DNA of 64,000 nt from Pseudarthrobacter sp. NIBRBAC000502770 (lineage in GTDB: Bacteria > Actinomycetota > Actinomycetes > Actinomycetales > Micrococcaceae), in the NCBI RefSeq assembly GCF_006517815.1, contig NZ_CP041198.1:1612001-1676000 (forward strand), given 5' to 3'. Both the position numbers and the translations under genes were made by a program. The notes beneath the pieces were generated by a model. The model did no database searches. It saw only the letters and a list, made by a program, of their open reading frames with translations, and had not been told where the DNA came from. Below, in pieces: positions 1 to 8,837 of the stretch (positions are counted from its first letter, which is position 1; each line of letters opens with the position of its first letter).

Positions 1-83
1 GGGCTTTCGTCCGAGGGCTTGGCGGCAGGGGTTGCGGCGGGGCGGAGGCCCTTGCGCGCGGGGCGGTCCACTACGTCAGTCAT
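1..83 (-). CDS. N-terminal fragment of a gene leaving the window; possibly acyl-CoA dehydrogenase
   Basis: An ATG at 83 on the minus strand opens a frame without stops to the window edge, beginning MTDVVDRPARKGLRPAATPA. It starts one base after the TetR stop codon, so it is probably translated in the same operon. The visible 27 residues are a charged, Ala/Pro-rich leader with no recognisable domain. An acyl-CoA dehydrogenase is suggested only by synteny: in Mycobacterium tuberculosis fadE5 adjoins fadA2-fabG4-htdX, whose counterparts follow here. The reading frame is clear, but the function is a guess. Confidence 0.45.
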   Translation of the reverse strand, partial: MTDVVDRPARKGLRPAATPAAKPSDES

Positions 84-84
84 G

Positions 85-813
85 TCACAGTCCTTCTTTG
101 GCGGATAACTTGGTGGTCGGTGAAGCGGGGGTGAGTTCGGGGACGATGCCCACGCACAGCCATGCGGTGATCTGGCGGGCCATGGTCTCCTGGTCTGGTT
201 TGGTGGGGGAGTCCGGGGTGCTGAGCCATTGTTCGCCGGCGTTCCGGACCAGGCCGATCGCCGCCTTGGGCCAGTAACCGATGACGGTTTCCTTGACGTC
301 CGCCAGGTGTGACCGCATGGGAGTGGCGATCATGTCCGCGATGGCGTCGAAGAAGGGCCCCAGCGGTCCACCGGCTGCGGCGGGGTGCGGAGGGTTGGCG
401 GCATCAGCCGGGGCATAGCTGGTGACGAAGGTATAGACGTTGGGGCTGGTGGCGGCCATCTGGAGATAAGCCGAGACCATCGCGAGCAGGCCCTCCCGGG
501 GCGTGAGTGCACTTTGCGCGGCCTCCTGGATGCGGTGCTGCATCTGGCTGAGGACTACCTCGCCCACGGCCTGCTGCAGCCCGGCCTTGTCTCCGAAGTA
601 CCTGTAGAAGACGGACTTCGATGTCCCGGCTGCCGTGGCGATGTCCTCCATTGAGGCATCACTGCCGAGGGCATGCACCGCGCGCCGTGCCTGCTTGATG
701 AGTTCCCTGCGCCGCTCCTCCCGGTGGCTCTGCCAGCGCGACGAACGCCCGTCGGGGCTGGCCGGCGACGGCAGTTCGATGGTCAAGGGGGAGTGCGTGT
801 CCTGGAGGTTCAC
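85..813 (-). CDS. TetR/AcrR family transcriptional regulator
   Basis: A protein of about 242 residues with a TetR-type helix-turn-helix at roughly residues 55-76 (MEDIATAAGTSKSVFYRYFG), followed by a helical ligand-binding domain. It is divergent from the thiolase-FabG-MaoC operon and overlaps the edge of a long palindrome between the two, so it probably represses that operon and itself in response to an acyl-CoA-like ligand (inference). The GTG at 813 is preferred because the frame upstream of it would run through the palindrome and the thiolase leader. It lacks a good ribosome binding site, so translation may be leaderless or start at a nearby codon. Confidence 0.85.
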   Translation of the reverse strand: MNLQDTHSPLTIELPSPASPDGRSSRWQSHREERRRELIKQARRAVHALGSDASMEDIATAAGTSKSVFYRYFGDKAGLQQAVGEVVLSQMQHRIQEAAQSALTPREGLLAMVSAYLQMAATSPNVYTFVTSYAPADAANPPHPAAAGGPLGPFFDAIADMIATPMRSHLADVKETVIGYWPKAAIGLVRNAGEQWLSTPDSPTKPDQETMARQITAWLCVGIVPELTPASPTTKLSAKEGL

Positions 814-845
814 GATACCCAGCGTATCAGGTACGCTGGGTATCG
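813..845. promoter_or_regulatory. Palindromic operator between TetR and the thiolase operon
   Basis: Two perfect 14-bp arms (CGATACCCAGCGTA and its reverse complement) are separated by 5 bases (TCAGG). The site lies between a divergent TetR gene and the thiolase start at 875. Length, symmetry and position fit a TetR dimer operator controlling both directions. It overlaps the proposed GTG start of the regulator, so bound protein would block its own transcription. Confidence 0.75.
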
Positions 846-874
846 GTAACCACTTGTGACCAGAGGAGCCCTCC

Positions 875-2227
875 ATGTCCACAGAAGGACAGTCCATCCC
901 CGCACGCGGATCCGCGCTGCCTGCCGTTCCGGCAACGCGCAGGGCGGTGATCGTTGGCGGCAACAGGATCCCGTTTGCCCGCGCAGGCGGAGCCTACGCG
1001 AAGTCATCCAACCAGGACATGCTGACGGCGGCCCTCGACGGCCTGATCGCGCGGTTCGGGCTCCAGGACGAACGGATCGGGCAGGTGGCGGCGGGTGCGG
1101 TCCTGAAGCACTCCCGTGACTTCAACCTCACCCGGGAGGCAGTGCTGGGATCGGCACTCTCGGCGGAAACGCCCGTGTACGACCTCCAGCAGGCGTGTGC
1201 CACGGGCCTGGAGACCGTGGCGGGCCTGGCGAACAAGATCAAGCTCGGGCAAATCGATTCGGCCATCGCCGGCGGCGTGGATTCGGCCTCCGACGCACCC
1301 GTGGTGGTCAGTGAAGGGCTCCGCGAGGTTGTACTGGACCTCCACCGGGCCAAAACCCTTCCCCAGCGGCTCCAGATCCTCAGCCGGCTCCGTCCCAAGG
1401 ACCTGGCGCCTTTGGCCCCGGGCACAGCGGAGCCGCGTACCGGCCTGTCCATGGGCGAGCACCAGGCCCTGACCACCGCGCAGTGGAAGATCTCCCGGGA
1501 AGCGCAGGACGAGCTGGCACTGAACAGCCACCACAACCTGGCCGCCGCCTACGACTCCGGGTTCTTTGACGACCTGATGACCCCGTACCGGGGACTGACG
1601 CGTGACGGGAACCTGCGGGCGGACACGTCGCTGGAGAAACTGGCATCCCTCAAGCCGGTCTTCGGCCGCAGCCTTGGCGCCGATGCCACCATGACGGCGG
1701 GCAATTCCACCCCGCTGACGGACGGTGCGTCCACGGTGCTGCTGGCGTCGGATGAATGGGCAGATGCCCGCGACCTGCCCAAGCTGGCAGCCGTGGTCGA
1801 CGCCGAGGCTGCCGCCGTCGATTTCGTCCACGGCAAGGACGGGCTGCTGATGGCGCCCGTATTCGCAGTGCCCAGGCTCCTGGCCCGGCAGGGGCTGACG
1901 CTGGCCGACTTCGATTTCTTCGAGATCCATGAAGCGTTTGCCGCAACAGTGCTCAGCACGCTGGCAGCATGGGAGGACGACGAGTTCGGACGCACGCGCC
2001 TGGGCCTCGACGGTGCGTTCGGCCGCGTCGACCGTTCCCGCCTCAACGTCAACGGGTCCTCGCTCGCAGCAGGCCACCCATTTGCCGCCACCGGTGGCCG
2101 CATCGTCGGCACGCTGGCCAAGATGCTCCATGCCAAGTCAGCTGCCACCGGGAAGCCGGCCCGGGGCCTGGTCTCCGTATGCGCTGCCGGCGGCCAGGGC
2201 GTCGTCGCCATCCTGGAATCTCTGTAG
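875..2227 (+). CDS. Acetyl-CoA C-acyltransferase (thiolase)
   Basis: A 450-residue thiolase, which cleaves 3-ketoacyl-CoA to acetyl-CoA and a shortened acyl-CoA, or runs in reverse. The nucleophilic cysteine is at about residue 108 (QQACATGLE), followed by EIHEAFAA, the histidine motif AAGHPFAATGG and the C-terminal CAAGGQG motif carrying the second catalytic cysteine. The length matches the FadI/FadA2 type. A GAGGAG ribosome binding site lies 7 bases before the ATG. It leads an operon with FabG4-like and MaoC-like genes, the order seen around fadA2 in mycobacteria, and its promoter carries the TetR-type palindrome. Confidence 0.92.
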   Translation: MSTEGQSIPARGSALPAVPATRRAVIVGGNRIPFARAGGAYAKSSNQDMLTAALDGLIARFGLQDERIGQVAAGAVLKHSRDFNLTREAVLGSALSAETPVYDLQQACATGLETVAGLANKIKLGQIDSAIAGGVDSASDAPVVVSEGLREVVLDLHRAKTLPQRLQILSRLRPKDLAPLAPGTAEPRTGLSMGEHQALTTAQWKISREAQDELALNSHHNLAAAYDSGFFDDLMTPYRGLTRDGNLRADTSLEKLASLKPVFGRSLGADATMTAGNSTPLTDGASTVLLASDEWADARDLPKLAAVVDAEAAAVDFVHGKDGLLMAPVFAVPRLLARQGLTLADFDFFEIHEAFAATVLSTLAAWEDDEFGRTRLGLDGAFGRVDRSRLNVNGSSLAAGHPFAATGGRIVGTLAKMLHAKSAATGKPARGLVSVCAAGGQGVVAILESL

Positions 2228-2236
2228 GGGCCGGCC

Positions 2237-3577
2237 ATGGCAGATACATACACCCAACTGGTCAACAGCGGCATGGGCCGCAGCCTGGCAAAGAAACTTG
2301 GCCTTCCGCAACCTGCGGTCCTGCGCCGGTACCAGCCCGGCCAGCCATTGGTCACCGGACCGGTCGTGGTCCTGGGAAACACTCCGGGGGCGGACAAGCT
2401 CGCCGGGGAACTGCTGTCCTGGGACCTCGACATCCGGCGGCATGCTGTTCCCGCCGAAAAGCTGGGCGCCATCATCCTGGTCCTGGACGAGCTGGAGCAC
2501 CCGGCGGACCTTGAAAAGCCCGTGCTGGCGGCGGCAGGCTCCCTCCGTGACCTGCGCGCCGGCGGGCGGGTCATCACGCTTTCGCGCCCGGCGTCGGAAG
2601 CGTCCACACCCGAAGCTGCGGCAGCCCGGCAGGGGGTGGATGGCTTCCTGCGGTCCCTGGCCAAGGAACTGCGGGCCGGCGCAACCGGCAACGGCGTGGT
2701 TCTGGCCGATGGCACCACCGCCACCAGTTCCAGTGCCCTGGGCGCCCTGCGGTTCTTCCTCTCCGGCCGGTCGTCATTCGTGGACGGACAGTTCCTGACC
2801 GTCTCATCGGAGGACGGCAGCCTGCCCGCTGATCCGGAACGGCCTTTGGCAGGCAAGGTCGCCGTCGTCACCGGAGCCGCCCGGGGCATCGGAGCCCAGA
2901 TTGCCAGGACGCTGCACCGCGATGGCGCCACCCTGGTCCTGGTTGATATTCCTGCCGCAGGGGACCAACTGGCCGCGGTGGCCAACGAGGTGCGGGCCAC
3001 GGCGCTCCAGCTGGACATCACCGGTGCCGACGCCGGCCAGCGGATCATCGACCACGCCGTTCAACGGCACGGGCGGCTGGACATCGTGGTGCACAACGCA
3101 GGCGTTACGCGGGACAAGCTGTTGGTCAACATGGACCAGGCCCGGTGGAACCCGGTGATCAACATCAACATCGCCGCGCAGCTCCGTATCAACGAAGCCC
3201 TGCTGGCCTCCGAACACTTCCGGCAGTCACCGCGCATTGTTTCAGTGGCCTCCACCAGCGGCATCGCCGGAAACCGGGGACAAACCAACTACGCCGCGTC
3301 CAAGGGAGGGGTCATGGGGATGGTGCGGGCCACAGCCCCGCTGCTCGCGTCCCGCGGCGGCACCATCAATGCCGTGGCTCCCGGCTTCATCGAAACGGAA
3401 ATGACGGCCCGCATTCCCTTCGCCGTCCGGGAGGTGGCGCGCCGGCTGAACTCGCTGCAGCAGGGCGGACTGCCGTCCGACGTCGCCGAGACCATCGCCT
3501 TCCTGGCCAGCGATGCCGCGGGCGGGATCAACGGGGAGGTGCTGCGGGTATGCGGGCAAAACCTGGTGGGGGCATGA
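2237..3577 (+). CDS. Two-domain 3-oxoacyl-[ACP/CoA] reductase, FabG4 type
   Basis: A 446-residue short-chain dehydrogenase with an extra N-terminal domain, the architecture of high-molecular-weight FabG (M. tuberculosis FabG4). The C-terminal half, from about residue 205, has the nucleotide motif TGAARGIG, the NAG motif (HNAGVTRD) and catalytic Tyr352 and Lys356 in YAASK. Residues 1-200 form a degenerate Rossmann-like domain. It should reduce 3-oxoacyl thioesters with NAD(P)H. It starts 9 bases after the thiolase stop, and its stop overlaps the next start as ATGA, indicating translational coupling. Confidence 0.9.
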   Translation: MADTYTQLVNSGMGRSLAKKLGLPQPAVLRRYQPGQPLVTGPVVVLGNTPGADKLAGELLSWDLDIRRHAVPAEKLGAIILVLDELEHPADLEKPVLAAAGSLRDLRAGGRVITLSRPASEASTPEAAAARQGVDGFLRSLAKELRAGATGNGVVLADGTTATSSSALGALRFFLSGRSSFVDGQFLTVSSEDGSLPADPERPLAGKVAVVTGAARGIGAQIARTLHRDGATLVLVDIPAAGDQLAAVANEVRATALQLDITGADAGQRIIDHAVQRHGRLDIVVHNAGVTRDKLLVNMDQARWNPVININIAAQLRINEALLASEHFRQSPRIVSVASTSGIAGNRGQTNYAASKGGVMGMVRATAPLLASRGGTINAVAPGFIETEMTARIPFAVREVARRLNSLQQGGLPSDVAETIAFLASDAAGGINGEVLRVCGQNLVGA

Positions 3578-4485
3578 CCGTCCAGCAACCGGTGGTCCTG
3601 GCCGAAATGCCCTCGCTGTCCAAGCTTTATGTCAACGCCGCCGCGCAGGCCGCAAGGCGCAGGCTCCTGGGAACGCATGACTCCGTAGTCCTCCCGGCGG
3701 AGAGCCACGAAGTCAAGGGCGTCACGGTCGGGGTGGAAAACCTTACGGCCTACCAGCACCTGATCGGCGAGACGGCCAGTGACGTCCTGCCCGCCGGCTT
3801 CATCCACGCCATCGCCTTCCCTTTGGCCATGAGCGTCATGAACCGGGACGACTTCCCGTTGCCACTGCTGGGGATGATCCACCTGCGCAACAGCGTTGAG
3901 CAAAGATCACCGCTGTTGTTCACCGACATCCTTGACATGGCCGCCCGGGTGGAAAACCTCCGCGGCCACCGTGCAGGGACACAGGTGGACGTCGTGGCGG
4001 AAGTGCGGCGCGCCGGCTCCGGCGAGGTCCATTGGCGCGGAGTTTCGACATACCTGGCCAAGGGCGTCTTCCTGCCGGGGATCGACAAACCCACAGCCAT
4101 CCCTCCCAGGCCTGACTTCACGGCACCGGACCCCACGGCGCTGTGGCTGCTGGGCGTGGATACGGGCCGTGCCTATGCGGCTGTCTCGGGGGACTTCAAC
4201 CCCATCCACCTCAGCGTGCTCTCGGCCAAGGCCCTCGGTATGCGGCGATCGATAGCGCACGGCATGTACCTCGCGTCCCGCGCGCTCGCAGATGTGGGGC
4301 CCGCCCGGGGTGACTCATTCACGTGGGACGTGGAATTCGAAGCCCCGGTCTTCCTGCCATCCCGGGTGGCCCTGGAGATCGGCACCGAACAGACAGGTTC
4401 CGGGGCATGGAAACAGTCCAGCTTCGTCGCCTGGAGTCCACGCTCCGGGCGGCGCCATTTCAGCGGGACGGTTTCGGCACTGTAG
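3574..4485 (+). CDS. MaoC-like double hot-dog enoyl hydratase/dehydratase (HtdX-like)
   Basis: A 303-residue protein with a C-terminal MaoC/hydratase-2 domain. The catalytic pair is visible as Asp207 and His212 in GDFNPIHLS, followed by SIAHGMYLAS. The N-terminal half resembles a non-catalytic hot-dog domain. It would interconvert 3-hydroxyacyl and 2-enoyl thioesters, complementing the reductase and thiolase of the same operon. The ATG at 3574 overlaps the reductase stop (ATGA) and follows a G-rich ribosome binding site. The open frame extends further upstream, but only inside the reductase gene. Confidence 0.88.
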   Translation: MTVQQPVVLAEMPSLSKLYVNAAAQAARRRLLGTHDSVVLPAESHEVKGVTVGVENLTAYQHLIGETASDVLPAGFIHAIAFPLAMSVMNRDDFPLPLLGMIHLRNSVEQRSPLLFTDILDMAARVENLRGHRAGTQVDVVAEVRRAGSGEVHWRGVSTYLAKGVFLPGIDKPTAIPPRPDFTAPDPTALWLLGVDTGRAYAAVSGDFNPIHLSVLSAKALGMRRSIAHGMYLASRALADVGPARGDSFTWDVEFEAPVFLPSRVALEIGTEQTGSGAWKQSSFVAWSPRSGRRHFSGTVSAL

Positions 4486-4497
4486 GGACCAGGCCCG

Positions 4498-5637
4498 CTA
4501 TTTCCGGCCAGGTCCTGCCTGGTCCTCCCGCCGGATGGCCCGCAGGATCCGGTGGAGGCTGAGGAGGACAGATTCTGAGGCAGGGACCGCTCCCTGTTCT
4601 GTCGGCCTGTGGGCGGTGGCAGCCATGCAGGCTTCCACCGCCGCGCTGGCAGCGTCGTAGCGGTCCTTCCACTCCTGGACGTCACCATCGGAGTCTGTGG
4701 ACACCAGTTCCCCGGTGGCGGTGATGGCGTCTGCCAGCGGTTCATTGTCATGCAGCGGAATCTCGTAGGGCACATCGTCCTCCCAGATCACATCGGACAG
4801 CACATCCGTCATGTCCTGGATGTGGAAGGTGACCCGTTCGAGGTTCCGCAGGTCCCGGTAGTCGCGGTCCATGTCCCGCGGGTGCAGCTTCCGCCGGGGA
4901 TTGGCGCGCCGGCTGGCGTCCGCTTCCTTGACCAAATGACGCACTGAACGTGCCGCTTCCGCCAGTTCGTCCGACCTGCGCGACCAGTCCTCGTGCTCAG
5001 GGGGCCATTTTTCCTTCAGGGCTGCGCCCATGTCCGTCAGCTGCCGGCCAAGGGCGAGCCGCAGGTCGGCAAGGCTGGATGCGGCGGCGTTGAGGTGCAG
5101 CGGAGGAAAGATCAGGAAATTCACCGCGATCCCGACCACCACGCCCGCCGCCATTTGCACAAGGTAGCCGTAGGAGAAATCTTCGGCATTGCTGCCGCCC
5201 ACCAGCAGGACCAGGAGCGCCGCCGTGGGAATCCAGTCACTGCCTGAGCCGATGCCCGGCAAGCCGCCCAGCAGGACGCCGACCCCCATGAACACGGCGA
5301 CCGTCAGCGGCGAGGGTTCGCCGATGCTTACCAGGACGAAGGCAAGACCGATTCCCATCGCCAGGCCCGCCAGGGCCTGCGCCCCCTGCTTCATGGACCC
5401 GGCGACATTGCGGTACATGGCCACCAGGGCGCCCAGCGGTGCGTAGTACGCGTAGTGCGAGGCGGCGCCAGGCATGAGGGGCGCGATGGCGAATGCCAGC
5501 CCCGCGGCTATGGCAGCCTTCCCTGCCAGTTGCAGCCGCTGTGCGGCGAAGGCAGCAGAAAGCCCCGCCACTGATTGTCTAAGAAGTCGGGTCCCCCGAG
5601 CCCACCGTGCGTCCGGCCGTGCCTGAGTATTGCCCAT
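4498..5637 (-). CDS. FUSC/aromatic acid exporter family membrane protein
   Basis: A 379-residue protein. The N-terminal half (about residues 25-180) has several hydrophobic segments with the small-residue pattern of FUSC/ArAE proteins (YYAPLGALVAMYRNVAGS). The C-terminal half is a charged, helical cytoplasmic domain. FUSC proteins are linked to export of aromatic acids or fusaric acid; the substrate here cannot be read from sequence. It is convergent with the MaoC gene, 12 bases apart, and no good ribosome binding site is visible before the ATG. Confidence 0.75.
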   Translation of the reverse strand: MGNTQARPDARWARGTRLLRQSVAGLSAAFAAQRLQLAGKAAIAAGLAFAIAPLMPGAASHYAYYAPLGALVAMYRNVAGSMKQGAQALAGLAMGIGLAFVLVSIGEPSPLTVAVFMGVGVLLGGLPGIGSGSDWIPTAALLVLLVGGSNAEDFSYGYLVQMAAGVVVGIAVNFLIFPPLHLNAAASSLADLRLALGRQLTDMGAALKEKWPPEHEDWSRRSDELAEAARSVRHLVKEADASRRANPRRKLHPRDMDRDYRDLRNLERVTFHIQDMTDVLSDVIWEDDVPYEIPLHDNEPLADAITATGELVSTDSDGDVQEWKDRYDAASAAVEACMAATAHRPTEQGAVPASESVLLSLHRILRAIRREDQAGPGRK

Positions 5638-5664
5638 CCGGACAACAGTAGGGCCGGGGGTGCC

Positions 5665-6774
5665 TCAGGACAAACCTGCTGCTGAGCGCCTTACCTCAGC
5701 GGCCAGCCTGTGGGCGCGGCCCGGGGTGCGGCCCTCTTCCGCGCGCCGGGGGATGTAGCCGAAGCCCAGCCCGTACGAGGGATCGGCGAAGCCCAGGGCA
5801 GCGTTCGCTCCCTCGTGGCCGAAGGCCCGGTGGCTCCCGAAGTTCCGCGAGGGGTGGGGTTTCATGAACACGACGGCGAAGGCATTGTCCAGGCCGGAGG
5901 ACCGGTCCAGGCCCCAGACCTGTTCCCTCGTCATGGCCGTGATGGTCCCGCGGGAGAGGAACGGCCCTGCGCCTCCGACACCGGTGGTGGCCGCTGCGTA
6001 CAGGCGCGCCAGCCCCTCGGCGGAGCCCACTCCAGCCGCGGCGGACATGCCCGCGGCACGCACGGAACGGATATTGGGCAGTTCCATGATGGTACTCACC
6101 GGGGCGTTGCTGTTCAGGCCGTCGAGGCTAAGCGGATCCAGCCACGCTTCGGCCGGGTCTGCTTCATACAGCACGTCCCGGTACCTGTCCTCCTGGCAGT
6201 CCGGCAGGCCCAGAAAGAAATCCACCGCCTGCGGCTTCCGGATTCTCCGTTCGTAGATGTCCTGCAGGGCCTCGCCCGTGGTCCGCCGGCACAGCTCTTC
6301 CATCAGGATGCCAATGGTGAGGGCATGGTAGCCGAACTGGCGGCCAGGTTCCCAGGCGGGAGCCGCAGCGGCCAGCCGGGCGGCGGCCCCGGAGGTGGTG
6401 AACTCGTCCAGGGCAAAACCGCCCTCGACCCCCAACAGCCCCGCCTGGTGCGACAACGCCTCCCGGACGAGCAACCGGTCCTTTCCGTGGACCGCAAACT
6501 CCGGCCAGTAATGGGCCATGGTCCGGTCAAGGTCCAGGACACCGTCCTGGACCAGCAGGGCGATGACCAGTGCGGCGACGCCTTTAGAGCAGGAGTAGGC
6601 GCCGGTCAACGTATCAGGGGCCATATCCGGGCCGCCGGTCAGGCGCACCACCTGCACCCCGTTCCGGTAGGCGGCCAACTGCGCGCTGTAGCGGGAGTCC
6701 TCCGCGAGGAAGGACTCAAACAGCGCCAGGACACCCTCGTACCCCGGCGCCACGAAACCCAGAGAAGTCTGCAT
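5665..6774 (-). CDS. Serine hydrolase, beta-lactamase class C / EstB esterase-like
   Basis: A 369-residue protein with the SxxK active-site motif (Ser61 and Lys64 in YSCSKG), a Tyr motif near FGYHALTIG and a late HEGANAALG segment in place of KTG. This is typical of the EstB-like penicillin-binding/esterase group. There is no signal peptide, so it is probably a cytoplasmic esterase rather than a secreted beta-lactamase. The ATG at 6774 gives the length normal for the family; the frame continues upstream without homologous features. Confidence 0.82.
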   Translation of the reverse strand: MQTSLGFVAPGYEGVLALFESFLAEDSRYSAQLAAYRNGVQVVRLTGGPDMAPDTLTGAYSCSKGVAALVIALLVQDGVLDLDRTMAHYWPEFAVHGKDRLLVREALSHQAGLLGVEGGFALDEFTTSGAAARLAAAAPAWEPGRQFGYHALTIGILMEELCRRTTGEALQDIYERRIRKPQAVDFFLGLPDCQEDRYRDVLYEADPAEAWLDPLSLDGLNSNAPVSTIMELPNIRSVRAAGMSAAAGVGSAEGLARLYAAATTGVGGAGPFLSRGTITAMTREQVWGLDRSSGLDNAFAVVFMKPHPSRNFGSHRAFGHEGANAALGFADPSYGLGFGYIPRRAEEGRTPGRAHRLAAEVRRSAAGLS

Positions 6775-6817
6775 GCCTTCCAGTGTAGGAGGAAAGCGAT
6801 TTCCGTCCGCGGATAGG

Positions 6818-7900
6818 TCAGCGGGAGGCGCCGTGTCCGGTGGCGACTTCCTCCCCGGGGCGCACAGGCCCTGGTGGGGTGCCATCGCCAAACGGGCGTC
6901 CACCCAGCGCCTCCCGGCCGTGTTCCGTCAACCAACCGGCAAGATCCGGGCCGGCAGGAACAATCCCAGTGGGATTGATGTCCTCATGGACGATGTAGTA
7001 ATGCCGCTTGATCTGCACGAAGTCGATGGTGTCCCCGAACCCCGGCGTCTGGAACAGGTCCCGCGCATACCCCCACAGGTTGGGCATTTCGCTCAGCTTT
7101 TGCCGGTTGCATTTGAAATGTCCGTGGTAGACGGGATCGAACCTGGCCAACGTGGTGAACAGCCTGACATCTGCCTCGGTAATGGTTTCACCCACCATGT
7201 AGCGCTGCCGCGAGAGGCGGTCCTCGAGCCAGTCCAGCGCGGTCCACAAACGCTGGTACGCCGAGTCGTAGGCCTCCTGTGATCCGGCGAAGCCGCAGCG
7301 GTAGACGCCGTTGTTGACCTCGGTGAAGACGCGCCTGTTTACCTGGTCGATCTCTTCGCGGAGATGCGCGGGGTAGAGCTGTGGGGCGCCCGGGCGGTGG
7401 AACTCTGTCCACTCGGTCGAGAAATCAAGGGTGATCTGGGGGAAATTGTTGGTCACCACTTCACCGCTGCGCACGTCGACGATGGCGGGAACGGTGATTC
7501 CGCGGGGATAGCCGGGGAACCGCTTGAAGTAGGCGTCCTGCAGGCGCTCGATTCCCAGGACCGGATCCACTCCACCCGGGTCCAGGTCGAAGGTCCAGGA
7601 ACGTGCATCGTGGGTGGGTCCAGGCTGGCCAAGGGAAATGGCCTCCTCCAGCCCCAACAGCCTGCGGACGATGACGGTGCGGTTGGCCCATGGACAGGCC
7701 CTTGCGGCAATGAGGCGGTAGCGCCCGGCTTCCACCGGCCAGCCCGGTTCACCGTTGCTGCCGGGCGTGGCATTCCTGGTGATGCGGTCCTCAATGTAGT
7801 TGGTGTCCCGGGTGAATTCCGCCCCGCCTGTCACGTAGGCTCCGCGGGTGCTGTGCGCGTCGGCGGTGTCTGCTGGTGTGCTTTCCGTTTCCTGGCTCAT
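6818..7900 (-). CDS. Glutathionyl-hydroquinone reductase-like (GST omega/Xi, YqjG/ECM4) protein
   Basis: A 360-residue thioredoxin-fold transferase with catalytic Cys69 in the ACPWANRT motif, the signature of S-glutathionyl-hydroquinone reductases, and a C-terminal all-alpha GST domain (residues about 190-310). The host carries mshC and so makes mycothiol rather than glutathione; the physiological thiol is therefore probably mycothiol (inference). It sits 43 bases upstream of the serine hydrolase on the same strand. Confidence 0.85.
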   Translation of the reverse strand: MSQETESTPADTADAHSTRGAYVTGGAEFTRDTNYIEDRITRNATPGSNGEPGWPVEAGRYRLIAARACPWANRTVIVRRLLGLEEAISLGQPGPTHDARSWTFDLDPGGVDPVLGIERLQDAYFKRFPGYPRGITVPAIVDVRSGEVVTNNFPQITLDFSTEWTEFHRPGAPQLYPAHLREEIDQVNRRVFTEVNNGVYRCGFAGSQEAYDSAYQRLWTALDWLEDRLSRQRYMVGETITEADVRLFTTLARFDPVYHGHFKCNRQKLSEMPNLWGYARDLFQTPGFGDTIDFVQIKRHYYIVHEDINPTGIVPAGPDLAGWLTEHGREALGGRPFGDGTPPGPVRPGEEVATGHGASR

Positions 7901-7929
7901 GACACCAGCCTATGCGCCGGCTTCACGCC

Positions 7930-8670
7930 CTACGCGCCCTGCCGGAGGATTTCCACGATGGGCTGCCACGCCACCAGCCAGGAACCGGCCACGAGGAGCG
8001 TGAACAGGGCAATCCAGATGCCGGACGGAACGGAGGTGGCCCGGTACAGGAGGTACGCGTCCGAGGTGTTGAGACGGTCGCGATGGCGGAGGTGCACCTG
8101 GGTGAGCTTGACCAGGTCCCGGACGGCGGCCACGAGGAGTGCCAGGCCGAAGATGACGGCGGCATGGCCGACGGCGGTGGGCGGCGCGAGGAAGGTGAGG
8201 GCACCGGTCGCGGCGATCGCGGCCCCCGTGATCGCGAAACCTGCAAGGTTGCGAAGGAAGAGGAGCGAGGCAGTCAACACCAATGCGCTGGCTGCCACGG
8301 CGGCCGGTCCCCATCCGTTGAGCCCGGACCAAACAAATGCGGCTCCCGCCAGCGCTGGTACCGGATATCCCCAAAAGCAGGACCAGGCAGCGGCCAGCCT
8401 GCTCCTGCTGTACGCAGTGGTGGTTCCGGAGTGGTCAAGGCGAAGACGGATGCCGGAGAGCCGCTGGCCTGACGTAAGGGCAGCGAATGCGTGGCCCAGT
8501 TCGTGGGTGGCGGTGGCCAGGAGGCCGAAATATCGCCAGCTGCGCCTGGGGATGGACAGCACGACGGCGGCTGCCAGCGACAGCAGCAGCTCAGCCCATG
8601 TGATGTTGGGTACGTTCGTGTGGGTGAATGCCGCGCTGAAGGTGTTCCAGAAACTGGCAGGGCTGTCCAA
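7930..8670 (-). CDS. M50 family membrane metallopeptidase
   Basis: A 246-residue integral membrane protein with the zinc motif HELGH at residues 56-60 and several hydrophobic segments. This matches the M50B-like peptidase group common in actinobacteria (function unassigned). It ends 29 bases before the GST-like gene start on the same strand. The HELGH motif and membrane context are clear; no substrate can be proposed. Confidence 0.8.
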   Translation of the reverse strand: MDSPASFWNTFSAAFTHTNVPNITWAELLLSLAAAVVLSIPRRSWRYFGLLATATHELGHAFAALTSGQRLSGIRLRLDHSGTTTAYSRSRLAAAWSCFWGYPVPALAGAAFVWSGLNGWGPAAVAASALVLTASLLFLRNLAGFAITGAAIAATGALTFLAPPTAVGHAAVIFGLALLVAAVRDLVKLTQVHLRHRDRLNTSDAYLLYRATSVPSGIWIALFTLLVAGSWLVAWQPIVEILRQGA

Positions 8671-8765
8671 TAGTGCCTCCTGGCTGCCGTGTCGCCGTCG
8701 TAAGTCCTGCGCCCCACGCTACGCACCCAAGCTGGACGCGGGCAGGAACCTGCCATTGCTTAAAG

Positions 8766-8797
8766 CCGAAAGGCACGCCTGGTGCGGCGTGCCCTTC
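8766..8797 (-). terminator. Rho-independent terminator of the DUF4193 gene
   Basis: GGCACGCC (8072-style 8-bp arm at 8072 is not implied; arms are 8772-8779 and 8786-8793) pairs perfectly across a 6-base loop. On the minus strand the stem is followed by a T-rich stretch (TTTCGGCTTTAAG). It lies just beyond the minus-strand DUF4193 stop. Confidence 0.6.
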
Positions 8798-8837
8798 TTG
8801 CGGGGCCGGGCGTTGCTGCCCCGGTAAAACCTTCTGA

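Noticed and set aside
1549..3048. A 499-codon minus-strand frame over the thiolase and FabG genes
   Set aside because: Ser/Arg/Pro-rich shadow translation without motifs; both plus-strand genes have catalytic residues in place.
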